A stretch of DNA of 64,000 nucleotides from Caldicellulosiruptor changbaiensis (lineage in GTDB: Bacteria; Bacillota; Thermoanaerobacteria; Caldicellulosiruptorales; Caldicellulosiruptoraceae): assembly GCF_003999255.1 (NCBI RefSeq), contig NZ_CP034791.1, positions 124,001-188,000 of the forward strand, given 5' to 3'. The notes under the pieces are model-generated. The model ran no database searches, had not been told where the DNA came from, and saw only the letters and a list, made by a program, of their open reading frames with translations. Positions within the stretch are counted from its first letter, which is position 1. Each line of letters begins with the position of its first letter. Shown here piece by piece: positions 17,750-25,817 of the stretch. Made by a program: the position numbers and the translations under genes.

Positions 17750-18585
17750 GTATAAAAAAGATTGCTTTCAAAATAGGGGCACTAATTCTTAACATATTAG
17801 TTATGATACTTTCTCTTTCAGCTATATTTCCAGTTGTGTGGCTTATTTACTCATCACTTAAAACTGAAAGAGAGTTTGCTTTGAGTATTGCTTCGCTGCC
17901 AGTACATCCTACATTTGAAAATTATGTAAATGCGATAAAGACAGCAAAAATGCATATATACTTTTTCAACAGCTTATTTACAACAGTTATCTCTGTTATC
18001 CTGATTGTAATATTTAGTTTTATCGTAGGGTATTTTTTTGCAAGGTATCAATTTAAAGGAAGAACACTCCTGTATACAATGTTTTTGGCAGGGATGCTAA
18101 TCCCTATTCATGCGCTTCTGGTGCCATTGTTTGTCCAGTTTAAAGTCTTTGGGCTTTTGGACAGAAGAATTACGCTAATTTTTCCTTATGTTGGTTTGGG
18201 TCTTCCAATGGCGATATTTTTGATGGAGAACTTCATAAGAGACATTCCGCATGAAATAGAAGAAGCAGCTTATATTGATGGTGCGACCTTGACTCAGACT
18301 TTGTTTAGAATAATTCTTCCCATTTGCAAGCCTATAATCTCAACAGTTGTAATTTTAAGCGCACTTTCAACTTGGAATGAGTTTTCATTTGCTCTTGTTT
18401 TGATAAAAAGCGATGCGCTAAAAACGCTGCCTGTGGGACTTACAAACTTTTCATCTCAGTATACTGTAAAATACACTCAACTCATGGCAGCAATAACAAT
18501 TGCAATACTGCCGGTAATCATAACCTATCTTGCCTTTAACAAAAAGGTTATACAAGGGCTTGTTGCTGGTGCTGTCAAAGGGTGA
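17746..18585 (+). CDS. Sugar ABC transporter permease (MalG/UgpE type)
   Basis: 279 aa, six predicted membrane helices. The EAA loop EIEEAAYIDGATLTQTLF is near residue 180. It is the second pore subunit of the CUT1-type importer. The start overlaps the stop of the first permease as ATGA. An AT-rich 140-bp gap with overlapping TATAAT hexamers (18668-18678) separates it from the mannosidase gene, which may therefore have its own promoter. Confidence 0.93.
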   Translation: MSIKKIAFKIGALILNILVMILSLSAIFPVVWLIYSSLKTEREFALSIASLPVHPTFENYVNAIKTAKMHIYFFNSLFTTVISVILIVIFSFIVGYFFARYQFKGRTLLYTMFLAGMLIPIHALLVPLFVQFKVFGLLDRRITLIFPYVGLGLPMAIFLMENFIRDIPHEIEEAAYIDGATLTQTLFRIILPICKPIISTVVILSALSTWNEFSFALVLIKSDALKTLPVGLTNFSSQYTVKYTQLMAAITIAILPVIITYLAFNKKVIQGLVAGAVKG

Positions 18586-18725
18586 TAATCTTTCACCCTT
18601 ATTTACTTTCTAAAATTATGAGATAAAGAGTAAAAATACAGGCAGATAAAGCAAATGTGTAAAGTATTATAATATAATCTTAGACAAAACATGTTGCTGA
18701 AAAGGAAAAACAGGGGGAGTTTACA

Positions 18726-21167
18726 TTGAAGATAAGCCTTGATGGAAAATGGAAATTTAGAGAAGTGGGCAGCCTTGAATACTTGGATGGCACAGTTCCA
18801 GGGTGTGTTCAGCTTGATTTAATCAACCTTGGCAAGCTTCCAGACCCGTTTTATGGAGTAAATGAGGTTTTGTTCTACTCTTTGGAAGAAAAAGACTTTG
18901 AATATGTAAAAGAATTTTATGTTGAAAATCTTGACTATCAGGTCAAAAGGCTGGTGTTTGAAGGGATTGACACAGTCTCTGATATCTATTTGAACGAGTT
19001 TTACTTGGGTAGAACGGATAATATGTTTTTGAGGTATGAATTTGATGTATCAACCATTTTGCAAGAAGGAAAGAACACTTTAAAAGTTATTCTTTACTCT
19101 CCAATCAAAGAGGCAGAAAGGTTAAAGAAAATTTACCAATCAAAATATGAGTATCCGCAAAGAAGCTGGATAAGAAAGTCTCAATATTCATATGGATGGG
19201 ACTGGGGACCACGAATTCTCCAGATAGGAATCTGGAAGAGTGTGTATTTAGAGCTCAACAATGGTCTTGAGATAACAGATGAGTTTGTCAAAACAGAACA
19301 CTTATCAGAAGATTTGGCAGTAGTCAAAGTGTTCGCAAAGATAAATTCATTTGAAAAGCCAAGAAGTGTTGAAATAGAAATCTCTGATGGGAAAGATGCC
19401 AAAAAGGTTATACCAGAAGTCTACAAGTCAAAAGAAGGGTATTTTATTGAAGAGAGGATTGAAATAGAAAATCCGAAGCTGTGGTTCCCCAACGGCTATG
19501 GTGAGCCAAATTTATATACATTCAAGATTTTGGCAAAAACATCAAATGAAGAGGCAACAAAAATAGTAACAACGGGTTTGAGGACTGTTAGGATTATAAA
19601 AGAAAAAGATGAGCATGGAGAGAGCTTTATATTTGAAATAAACGGTATTAAGGTGTTTGCAAAGGGTGCAAACTGGATACCTGCAGACTCAATCCTGCCA
19701 AGACTCACAGAAGATGACTACAAACAGCTCATCAGGATGGCAAAAGATAGCAATATGAACATGCTCAGAGTCTGGGGCGGCGGGATTTATGAGTATGACT
19801 GGTTCTATAGAGAGTGTGACAAAAATGGTATAATGGTATGGCAGGACTTTATGTTTGCATGCGCAATTTATCCCGATGAGTTTGACTTTTTCGTTGAGAA
19901 TTTCAAAAAAGAGGCAGAATATCAGATAAAACGCCTGAGGAACCACCCATGTATAGTGCTTTGGTGTGGGAATAACGAAAACAACTGGGGCTTTGTTGAC
20001 TGGTGGCACCTCGGCGACCCAGAATTTTTGGGAAATAGGATATACAAAAAGGTTTTGCCACAGATTCTATCAGAGCTTGACCCAACAAGACCGTACCACA
20101 TCTCAAGCCCGTATGGTGGGGAGCACCCAAACAGCAGCACTGCTGGTGACAAGCACACATGGGATATCTGGGCTGGCTGGAAAGACTATATTTACTACAA
20201 GAATGACAATGCAAGGTTTGTGAGCGAGTTTGGTTTTCAGGCAGCAGCACACCTTGATACAATGAAAAAGTACATTCCTCTTAAAGACCAGACAATCTTC
20301 TCAAAAACTTTGAGAATGCACGAAAAGCAGGAAGAAGGTTTGGAAAGGCTTATAAGGTATATGGCAGGCTCAATTGGTCTTCCAAAAGATTTTGATTCTT
20401 TTGTTTACCTTTCACAGTTTGTTCAAAAAGAGGCTATTAAAACCGCTGTTGAACATTATCGTAAAAATAAGTTTAGAACTGCCGGTGCTCTTTACTGGCA
20501 GCTAAACGATTGCTGGCCTGTTATATCATGGTCATCAATTGATTATTTGAAAAGAAGAAAGGCGCTTTACTATGAGTCAAAAAGATTATTTGCAAAGTTT
20601 TTGCCAGTTGTTGAGTATGAGGATGGAAAGCTTAAAGTTTATGTTGTAAGCGATGATTTGAAGACAAAACAAGGTAAGCTAAGTATTACAATCTGGAACT
20701 TTGATGGTCAGAAACTTTATGAGAAAGATCTTGCAGTGGAAATTCCTAAAAATAGTGTAATAGAAGTATTTTCCGAGAAAGTAGAAAACTTGAATATTTT
20801 AAAGGGTGAGTGGTTATATATACCCAAACATGTTGAAACGGCTGTAATTGGGGATAAGATAGACAGAGGACTTTTGGAAAGCATAGTTTTTGTGAGCCTT
20901 TTTGTTGATGAAGTAGAGTACGAAAACTACTTTGTATTTGAAAAGCCAATAAACCTTGAGCTAAAACCCTGCCAGTTTGAGTACGAGATAAAAGATGACT
21001 ATATTATAATAAAACCAAAAACTCCTGCGATTTGCCTTATAATTGAAGCTGATAGAGATGTAGAAGACAACTTCATCTTTGCAAAACCTGAAAAAGAGTA
21101 TAAGATTAATCTAAATGGAGGACAGGTCAGAAAGGTTTGTGATTTGTTAGATTTGATTGAGCGATGA
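18726..21167 (+). CDS. Beta-mannosidase, glycoside hydrolase family 2
   Basis: 813 aa, the usual size for bacterial GH2 beta-mannosidases. The order is an N-terminal jelly-roll sugar-binding domain, an Ig-like domain, a TIM barrel with WCGNNENNW (general acid/base Glu418) and VSEFGFQ (nucleophile Glu501), then C-terminal beta domains. RMHEKQEEG and WQLNDCWPVISWS are also typical of the mannosidase branch. There is no signal peptide, so it acts on imported manno-oligosaccharides in the cytosol. The TTG 18726 start has GGGGGAG at 18713-18719. It completes the sensor, transporter and hydrolase locus. Confidence 0.9.
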   Translation: MKISLDGKWKFREVGSLEYLDGTVPGCVQLDLINLGKLPDPFYGVNEVLFYSLEEKDFEYVKEFYVENLDYQVKRLVFEGIDTVSDIYLNEFYLGRTDNMFLRYEFDVSTILQEGKNTLKVILYSPIKEAERLKKIYQSKYEYPQRSWIRKSQYSYGWDWGPRILQIGIWKSVYLELNNGLEITDEFVKTEHLSEDLAVVKVFAKINSFEKPRSVEIEISDGKDAKKVIPEVYKSKEGYFIEERIEIENPKLWFPNGYGEPNLYTFKILAKTSNEEATKIVTTGLRTVRIIKEKDEHGESFIFEINGIKVFAKGANWIPADSILPRLTEDDYKQLIRMAKDSNMNMLRVWGGGIYEYDWFYRECDKNGIMVWQDFMFACAIYPDEFDFFVENFKKEAEYQIKRLRNHPCIVLWCGNNENNWGFVDWWHLGDPEFLGNRIYKKVLPQILSELDPTRPYHISSPYGGEHPNSSTAGDKHTWDIWAGWKDYIYYKNDNARFVSEFGFQAAAHLDTMKKYIPLKDQTIFSKTLRMHEKQEEGLERLIRYMAGSIGLPKDFDSFVYLSQFVQKEAIKTAVEHYRKNKFRTAGALYWQLNDCWPVISWSSIDYLKRRKALYYESKRLFAKFLPVVEYEDGKLKVYVVSDDLKTKQGKLSITIWNFDGQKLYEKDLAVEIPKNSVIEVFSEKVENLNILKGEWLYIPKHVETAVIGDKIDRGLLESIVFVSLFVDEVEYENYFVFEKPINLELKPCQFEYEIKDDYIIIKPKTPAICLIIEADRDVEDNFIFAKPEKEYKINLNGGQVRKVCDLLDLIER

Positions 21168-21202
21168 AAAATAAAGCTACTAAAAAAAGCTCTAAGGTAA
21201 AA

Positions 21203-21248
21203 TCCTCTCTGGCATTACAATAAACTTTGCCGGAGAGGATTTTTATTT
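21203..21248 (+). terminator. Terminator after the beta-mannosidase (repeat copy R1)
   Basis: A 12-bp stem with one G-U pair, TCCTCTCTGGCA (21203-21214) with TGCCGGAGAGGA (21228-21239), is followed by TTTTTATTTTT. A close copy lies at 29597-29635, at the other end of the peptide island. Confidence 0.88.
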
Positions 21249-21277
21249 TTGGCACAGAATGGATAAAGTAAAATTTA

Positions 21278-21792
21278 GTTTATTGAATAAAACAAATTAA
21301 CATAAAAGATAACAGATAAATATAGATAAAAAAGTTATTCTCCATGATGAGAATTAAAGTAAGAAGAAAACACACAATAAGTAGGGACAATGACTGATTT
21401 TATTAAAACACAAAAATGAAAATTTTTAGAACTCATTATGATAATTAATTGAGTATCTAATATCAAGGAATAATGTTAGAAAATAGCAAAATAGAATGTC
21501 AAAGAAATTTAACTTGGGTCACATAATAGCATGTTTTGTTTATAAAGTAAAAAATAAGATGAAAAGCCTCAAAGAATTAGAATACAAGATAAATGAAGAT
21601 GAAAAGTTTAAGCAGGTGATAAAGATGGGAAAGAGTCTTGAACACTTATATTTTTCTAAATTGGCAAAATAATTTAAACAGATATCTATGTTCAAAAATT
21701 GAGAACCAAAAATTTTCTTTATAGGTACTCATGGAATAATTTTTAACTTTAGATAATTACATTAATGTCAGAATTGTTTATTCAACAAGTTA
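21278..21792 (+). mobile_element. Decayed insertion-sequence relic with transposase fragments
   Basis: The left end GTTTATTGAATAAAAC (21278) and right end TTATTCAACAAG (about 21778-21789) resemble the terminal repeats of the two intact copies in this window. Between them, the frame 21478-21672 reads RK*QNRMSKKFN, IIACFVYKVKNKMKSLKELEY and FSKLAK*, homologous to the middle of the intact transposase. A short C-terminal piece (KIENQKFSL, about 21695) follows directly, so most of the catalytic part is deleted. It is much more diverged than the intact copies, hence older. It marks the left edge of the island. Confidence 0.8.
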
Positions 21793-21914
21793 TATTTTAA
21801 ATTGTGATACATTTTTATTATATTTTTATTTTTAAAGTATAAGTAATTTTGAGAAATTTTAAGTTATTAAAAGAAAAATATGCATTAAGCATTAGATTTG
21901 GCTGAAAATCAGCT

Positions 21915-21933
21915 AAAAAAAAAAAAAAAAAAA
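21915..21933. repeat. 19-nt poly-A tract
   Basis: An uninterrupted run of A lies in the gene-free stretch 21793-22273. It is likely a hypervariable homopolymer, 6 bp upstream of a candidate -35 box. Confidence 0.9.
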
Positions 21934-21938
21934 CGAGT

Positions 21939-21968
21939 TTGACAGGATGAAAAGATATAAGATAAAAT
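21939..21968 (+). promoter_or_regulatory. Candidate promoter upstream of the precursor peptides
   Basis: TTGACA at 21939-21944 and TAAAAT at 21963-21968 are spaced 18 bp apart, about 300 nt upstream of the first precursor gene. A second -10-like TATAAT (22108-22113) without a good -35 lies closer. Nothing else coding was found between 21793 and 22273. Confidence 0.4.
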
Positions 21969-22209
21969 CTGTATAGAAATTCCAAACAAATTTTAACATA
22001 AAAAGTGTTTAAATATAAGATTCCATAAACATAAAAGCAAAGAAGTAATCTCACTAGAAAACAAGCAATATAAAGAAATAAAAATAAAATACTATTGTGT
22101 AAATTAGTATAATGTATTGTAGGAAATTTGTATTTATTTGAATCAGTTTTTATTATTATGCTTACAGTTAGAATTAGAATAGGAACTTTGCGAACTTATA
22201 AAAGTTAAT

Positions 22210-22228
22210 AACGCTCATATTGAGCGTT
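22210..22228. promoter_or_regulatory. Perfect 8-bp palindrome before the first precursor gene
   Basis: AACGCTCA (22210-22217) and TGAGCGTT (22221-22228) form a perfect inverted repeat around TAT, 45 nt upstream of the first precursor ATG. It is GC-richer than its surroundings. There is no T-run, so an operator or 5'-leader hairpin is more likely than a terminator. Confidence 0.5.
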
Positions 22229-22273
22229 TGTGCAAAAAGTTTAAAAAAATACAACACGAAGGAGGTGAGCGAA

Positions 22274-22411
22274 ATGGAAATAATCAACAGCAAATTAGAT
22301 ACTGTAGAGGTTGGTGGAGAGTTAGGTTGTTTGATTGCATGCGTAGGTGGATGCCTGTTGCAATTTGAAGTTTTATCAGCGCTGGCAATTGCTACAATGC
22401 ATCTATCTTAA
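22274..22411 (+). CDS. Sactipeptide-type precursor peptide 1 (thuricin CD-like)
   Basis: 45 aa. The leader MEIINSKLDTVEVGG ends in a GG that probably marks cleavage. The 30-residue core begins ELGCLIACVGGC, giving Cys at core positions 4, 8 and 12 (C-x3-C-x3-C), then a hydrophobic tail. This matches the layout of thuricin CD peptides, where three Cys sulfurs are joined to alpha-carbons of residues later in a helical hairpin. GAAGGAGGTGA before ATG 22274 is an almost perfect SD, consistent with high expression. It is followed by a second precursor and two radical SAM genes. Confidence 0.88.
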   Translation: MEIINSKLDTVEVGGELGCLIACVGGCLLQFEVLSALAIATMHLS

Positions 22412-22438
22412 CTTTAAGAGAAGAAGGAGGTACCAAGA

Positions 22439-22573
22439 ATGGAAATTTTAAACTACAACGACAATCAATTAGAAATAGGTGGAAATTGGGCTTGCTGGCT
22501 AGGATGTGGTTCATTTTGTTTATTATTTGATGCGATAGGAGCATTTTTAGGGTCAGTTTCATCTGCTCTATAA
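22439..22573 (+). CDS. Sactipeptide-type precursor peptide 2 (thuricin CD-like)
   Basis: 44 aa, easily missed because it is so short. The leader MEILNYNDNQLEIGG parallels that of precursor 1. The 29-residue core begins NWACWLGCGSFC, again with Cys at core positions 4, 8 and 12, followed by a small-residue/hydrophobic tail ending SSAL. AAGGAGGT precedes ATG 22439 with 8-nt spacing. The two peptides share leader and Cys spacing but differ in core side chains, as expected for a two-component antimicrobial. Confidence 0.87.
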   Translation: MEILNYNDNQLEIGGNWACWLGCGSFCLLFDAIGAFLGSVSSAL

Positions 22574-22698
22574 AAAGCTCGGGGGCTGTCTTATGAAAAT
22601 CAACAAAAAATTTTACATCGCAAGCGAAGATTAAGCAACTAAAAATGTGCATTACAAAGATAAGCTATCAAGTTATTTATGTAGACAGCCCCCGCTTT
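22574..22698. repeat. Long inverted repeat between precursors and maturation genes
   Basis: AAAGC (22574-22578) and GGGGGCTGTCT (22581-22591) pair with AGACAGCCCCC (22683-22693) and GCTTT (22694-22698): 16 bp with a 2-nt bulge around a 91-nt loop. The right arm has no T-run. It could be a small MITE-type element, or an RNA structure that lowers read-through from the abundant precursor mRNA into the enzyme genes. Confidence 0.7.
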
Positions 22699-22741
22699 GC
22701 ACAATGCCATAAATAACAAAATTTATATTAAGGTGGTTATG

Positions 22742-24220
22742 ATGTCAAAAAGGAAGTTAAGTATATTTGAATTTGAAACAAAAAATAAAAATAGATATAT
22801 TTTTGATAACGTTACAGGTCTTATTATACCTTCATCTAATGAAGATAAATTTATTATAGAAAATATCACTATGGGGGAACAATATATTTTAAATAACTTA
22901 GTTACTAGATTTTTTTTAGATGAAACAATAGCAAAGAACAAATATAATTACATAAAGACATTAGTAGATAATGGATATTTTTACATGTCTAAGGAAGAAA
23001 AATATTTAAGTGTAGAAGAATGTAGAGAAATGACTTTAAAATCTGGTGTATTTCAGTTAATATTAATTATAACAGAATCATGCAATTTGAGATGTAAATA
23101 TTGTATATATAATGAACATTATCCATATTATAGGACATACTCTAATAAAAATATGAATTTTGAAGTTGCTAAAAGAGCAATTGACTTATATTTTGAGTTA
23201 TATCAGAAAAAAAAAGAAAATGGTTTAAAAAGACCTCCAATGATAAGTTTTTATGGAGGAGAACCTCTAATTGGATACAAGTTAATAAAAGAAATTGTTA
23301 ATTATTGCAAAAAGTTTGACTACGATGTTCAGTTTTATATAACTACAAATGGGACATTACTAAATAATGATATTATCGAATTTCTTGTTGATAATAGTTT
23401 TAATATAGCTATAAGTTTAGACGGAAATAAAGCTAATCATAATAGAAATCGTGTTTATATAGATGGTAAAGGGACATTTGATACGATTGTTGAAAATATA
23501 TATCTCTTAGATAAAATTAGAAAAGAAAGAGGATTGAGACAGCCATTAACTTTTATTTGTTGTTATGATGATTTTACGGATATGAAAAATGTTATTGAAT
23601 TTTTTGAAACTTTAAGGAAAAGTATAGGAGATTTTAATATAGTATTTAATGAAGTTTACAGATATGATACTACATACTATGATTATTGCAAATATTCAAT
23701 AAAAAATGATTATAAGTTTTATAGTCTCAGCAACAATGCTATAAAAACATTGCAAGAGTTACAAGATGTGTATATAAAAGCGCAAGAAGAGAATAAAGAA
23801 GTTTCATTGACATTAAAGTTTCTTTTTCAAATATTTTCATTGTTGAAGTTTAGATATCAGGGTTTTATGGGAATATTAGGTAATGCTTGTGCTCCTGGTG
23901 ATAAGATAGCAGTTGATCCGGAGGGAAACATATTTATCTGTGAAAAGGCTGTTCAGAAATTCGATATTGGAAATGTAATGGAAGGTATTAAATGGGATAA
24001 AGTTCAAAATATTGTAAATAAATTTTTGGAAATAAGATACGAAAATTGTGCAGATTGCAATATAAGTAGATTATGCGAAGTATGTTATGTTCATTTTATG
24101 TCAAGCGATAATTTTAGATTTAATAGTGGTTTTTGCAATGATAAGAAGAGGAGAATAAATAAAGCTTTATCAATATTATACAGCGTATTAGAAAATAATC
24201 CTTATGCTTTTGAATATTAA
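22742..24220 (+). CDS. Radical SAM/SPASM sactipeptide maturase (TrnC/AlbA-like)
   Basis: 492 aa. An N-terminal domain of about 105 residues (possible leader-recognition domain) precedes the radical SAM core with C114-x3-C118-x2-C121 (ESCNLRCKYC). FYGGEP and the ISLDG-like strand follow. A SPASM C-terminus has CAPGDKIAVDPEGNIFICEK, NCADCNISRLCEVC and a final FC, holding auxiliary Fe-S clusters. Such enzymes form Cys-sulfur to alpha-carbon bonds in the precursors. The start is ATG 22742, with AAGGTGG at 22730-22736; the frame stays open to TTG 22697. Codon use is AT-rich, like the whole island. Confidence 0.88.
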   Translation: MSKRKLSIFEFETKNKNRYIFDNVTGLIIPSSNEDKFIIENITMGEQYILNNLVTRFFLDETIAKNKYNYIKTLVDNGYFYMSKEEKYLSVEECREMTLKSGVFQLILIITESCNLRCKYCIYNEHYPYYRTYSNKNMNFEVAKRAIDLYFELYQKKKENGLKRPPMISFYGGEPLIGYKLIKEIVNYCKKFDYDVQFYITTNGTLLNNDIIEFLVDNSFNIAISLDGNKANHNRNRVYIDGKGTFDTIVENIYLLDKIRKERGLRQPLTFICCYDDFTDMKNVIEFFETLRKSIGDFNIVFNEVYRYDTTYYDYCKYSIKNDYKFYSLSNNAIKTLQELQDVYIKAQEENKEVSLTLKFLFQIFSLLKFRYQGFMGILGNACAPGDKIAVDPEGNIFICEKAVQKFDIGNVMEGIKWDKVQNIVNKFLEIRYENCADCNISRLCEVCYVHFMSSDNFRFNSGFCNDKKRRINKALSILYSVLENNPYAFEY

Positions 24221-24249
24221 AGAAAATGCTTTTTTAAGGAGAGAATAAA

Positions 24250-25515
24250 ATGGGTATTTATTTTAAACTTTATCCACATGTTTATTTTATTAGGAATAAA
24301 AATTCTGCATGTTTGTATAATACGTTAAATGGTGATATGATTTCTTTAAAGGAACCCTATATTTCTTTGTTGGAACTTTCTGAAACTAACACAGATTTAC
24401 AAAATATTAATAATAATATGGATTTTTATAATCAACTATATAAGTTAAATTTAGGTGCTTTTTACAGACAACCTGTTTATGTTGAAAAAGCAATGCTCGG
24501 ATTGGGTGAACCTTTAAGAAAAGTAGTGCCAGAAACTCATTTAATTAAAGAACTTCAAATCGAAATAACTAAAGAATGTAATTTTGATTGTAAGTTTTGC
24601 ATAAAGGAAGATAATATTTTGTTTAGAAAAACAGGTTGTAAAAGATGGAAAAACGAAGGAAAGGCATTAAAATTAGACGAGTGGAAAAATATTATTGAAC
24701 AAGCTTCACAAATGGGATGTCGAACGTTAACTTTTTTTGGTGGAGAACCATTCATAAAATATAGTGTGTTATATGATTTAGTTAAATATGCAAAGAATTT
24801 TAGCATTGCTAACATTAAAGTTTTTACAAATGGAGCTTTATTAACAGATGAAATGCTAAGTTTTATTAAAAAGGAAAATATAGAATTAACAATTCAAATT
24901 TTATCTTTTGACGAGAATTGTTTTGATAAAATTAGTGGAGTTAATGGTGCATTCAAAAAAGTTTTCAGAAATTTAGACAAAATGTTGGAGTTAGGTATTC
25001 AGTTTAATATTTTATTTTTGGTAAATAAGTTTAATGAGACAGAGTTAGAATATATAAAATCTTTTAAAACTAAAATAAAAAGAGAAGTTGTTGTTGACTT
25101 TATTCATCCAAAACCAGAAAATAATTTTTATTCTACTAAATATATCAACTATATATATGCTAAAGAAAGAAGATTAATAAAGCCTAATTTACATACATTT
25201 ATGTTTTTAAAAAATTATAATTGTTGTTATGGAGAAAAAATAGCAATTTCAGAAAATGGAGATGTCTTTCCATGTATAATGTCTAGACAATTAAAATTAG
25301 GCAATATCAGGGAGATTTCAAAGCTTTATAAAATATTTAATACTGATTTTTATTACTTTTTGAAGAAATTGAATAAAGATAAAATTGAAGGATGTAAAGA
25401 ATGTGCTTATAGATATGGCTGTATCGATTGTAGGGCATTGGAAATGGCTGCTACTAATAAGCTTACAGGTATGGAATATTGTGAGTTTGCAAAACAATTA
25501 ATGGGGGAGGTTTAA
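24250..25515 (+). CDS. Second radical SAM/SPASM maturase (TrnD-like)
   Basis: 421 aa. The radical SAM motif KECNFDCKFC has Cys110, 114 and 117, followed by FFGGEP and a SPASM-type tail (CCYGEKIAISENGDVFPC, KECAYRYGCIDC). It differs enough from the upstream enzyme to be a distinct partner rather than a recent duplicate. In thuricin CD two radical SAM enzymes serve two peptides, which fits the two precursors here. AAGGAGAG precedes ATG 24250, 29 nt after the first enzyme. Its stop overlaps the ATG of the peptidase gene by 1 nt. Confidence 0.87.
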   Translation: MGIYFKLYPHVYFIRNKNSACLYNTLNGDMISLKEPYISLLELSETNTDLQNINNNMDFYNQLYKLNLGAFYRQPVYVEKAMLGLGEPLRKVVPETHLIKELQIEITKECNFDCKFCIKEDNILFRKTGCKRWKNEGKALKLDEWKNIIEQASQMGCRTLTFFGGEPFIKYSVLYDLVKYAKNFSIANIKVFTNGALLTDEMLSFIKKENIELTIQILSFDENCFDKISGVNGAFKKVFRNLDKMLELGIQFNILFLVNKFNETELEYIKSFKTKIKREVVVDFIHPKPENNFYSTKYINYIYAKERRLIKPNLHTFMFLKNYNCCYGEKIAISENGDVFPCIMSRQLKLGNIREISKLYKIFNTDFYYFLKKLNKDKIEGCKECAYRYGCIDCRALEMAATNKLTGMEYCEFAKQLMGEV

Positions 25516-25703
25516 TGAATAGCTATAATTTATGTAAATTGGATAATCGAAAACTTTTGTTGGATGTTTGGAATTTAGTTAAAAACAAGTATGCTTTGTT
25601 TCATATTAGAGATGTTTGCTGGGACGAAATAAGATTTATATATGAGAAAAGACTTTTTGAAAACCCTAGTTCGGATATTTATGATTTAATTAGAGGTTGT
25701 TGA
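25515..25703 (+). pseudogene. S41-type peptidase (TrnP-like), N-terminal fragment cut by an insertion sequence
   Basis: The frame encodes MNSYNLCKLDNRKLLLDVWN... up to SSDIYDLI, resembling the helical N-terminus of S41 C-terminal processing peptidases. It then runs into the left end of the insertion sequence and stops. The native part ends at 25692. Joining it to the sequence after the right target repeat (26816) gives SSDIYDLINEMLLELGDPHTKL in one frame, with the family motif DPHT. GGGGGAGG precedes ATG 25515. In thuricin CD the TrnP peptidase is thought to remove leaders, so the break may disable or alter peptide maturation. Confidence 0.88.
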
Positions 25704-25751
25704 ATAAAAGAAATAACCATATAAAGTAAACATAGTAACAAATGAAAAAAA

Positions 25752-25803
25752 CCCCTTGTGTTATAATTTAATTTAAGAGAAAACCACAACAAAACACAAG
25801 GGG
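25752..25803 (+). promoter_or_regulatory. Transposase leader hairpin that can mask the ribosome site
   Basis: CCCCTTGTGTT (25752-25762) is complementary to AACACAAGGGG (25793-25803), whose GGGG belongs to the transposase SD. A TATAAT (25762-25767) lies at the end of the 5' arm. Transcripts starting from it would lack that arm, whereas read-through RNA from outside would fold and hide the SD. The same design is present in copy 2 and, diverged, at 63.9 kb. Confidence 0.6.
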
Positions 25804-25817
25804 GAAAAGATATACTC

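Noticed and set aside
22392-22652. 86-codon minus-strand frame over the second precursor
   Set aside because: The plus strand has two near-perfect SD sites and parallel leader/core peptides; the minus frame has none.
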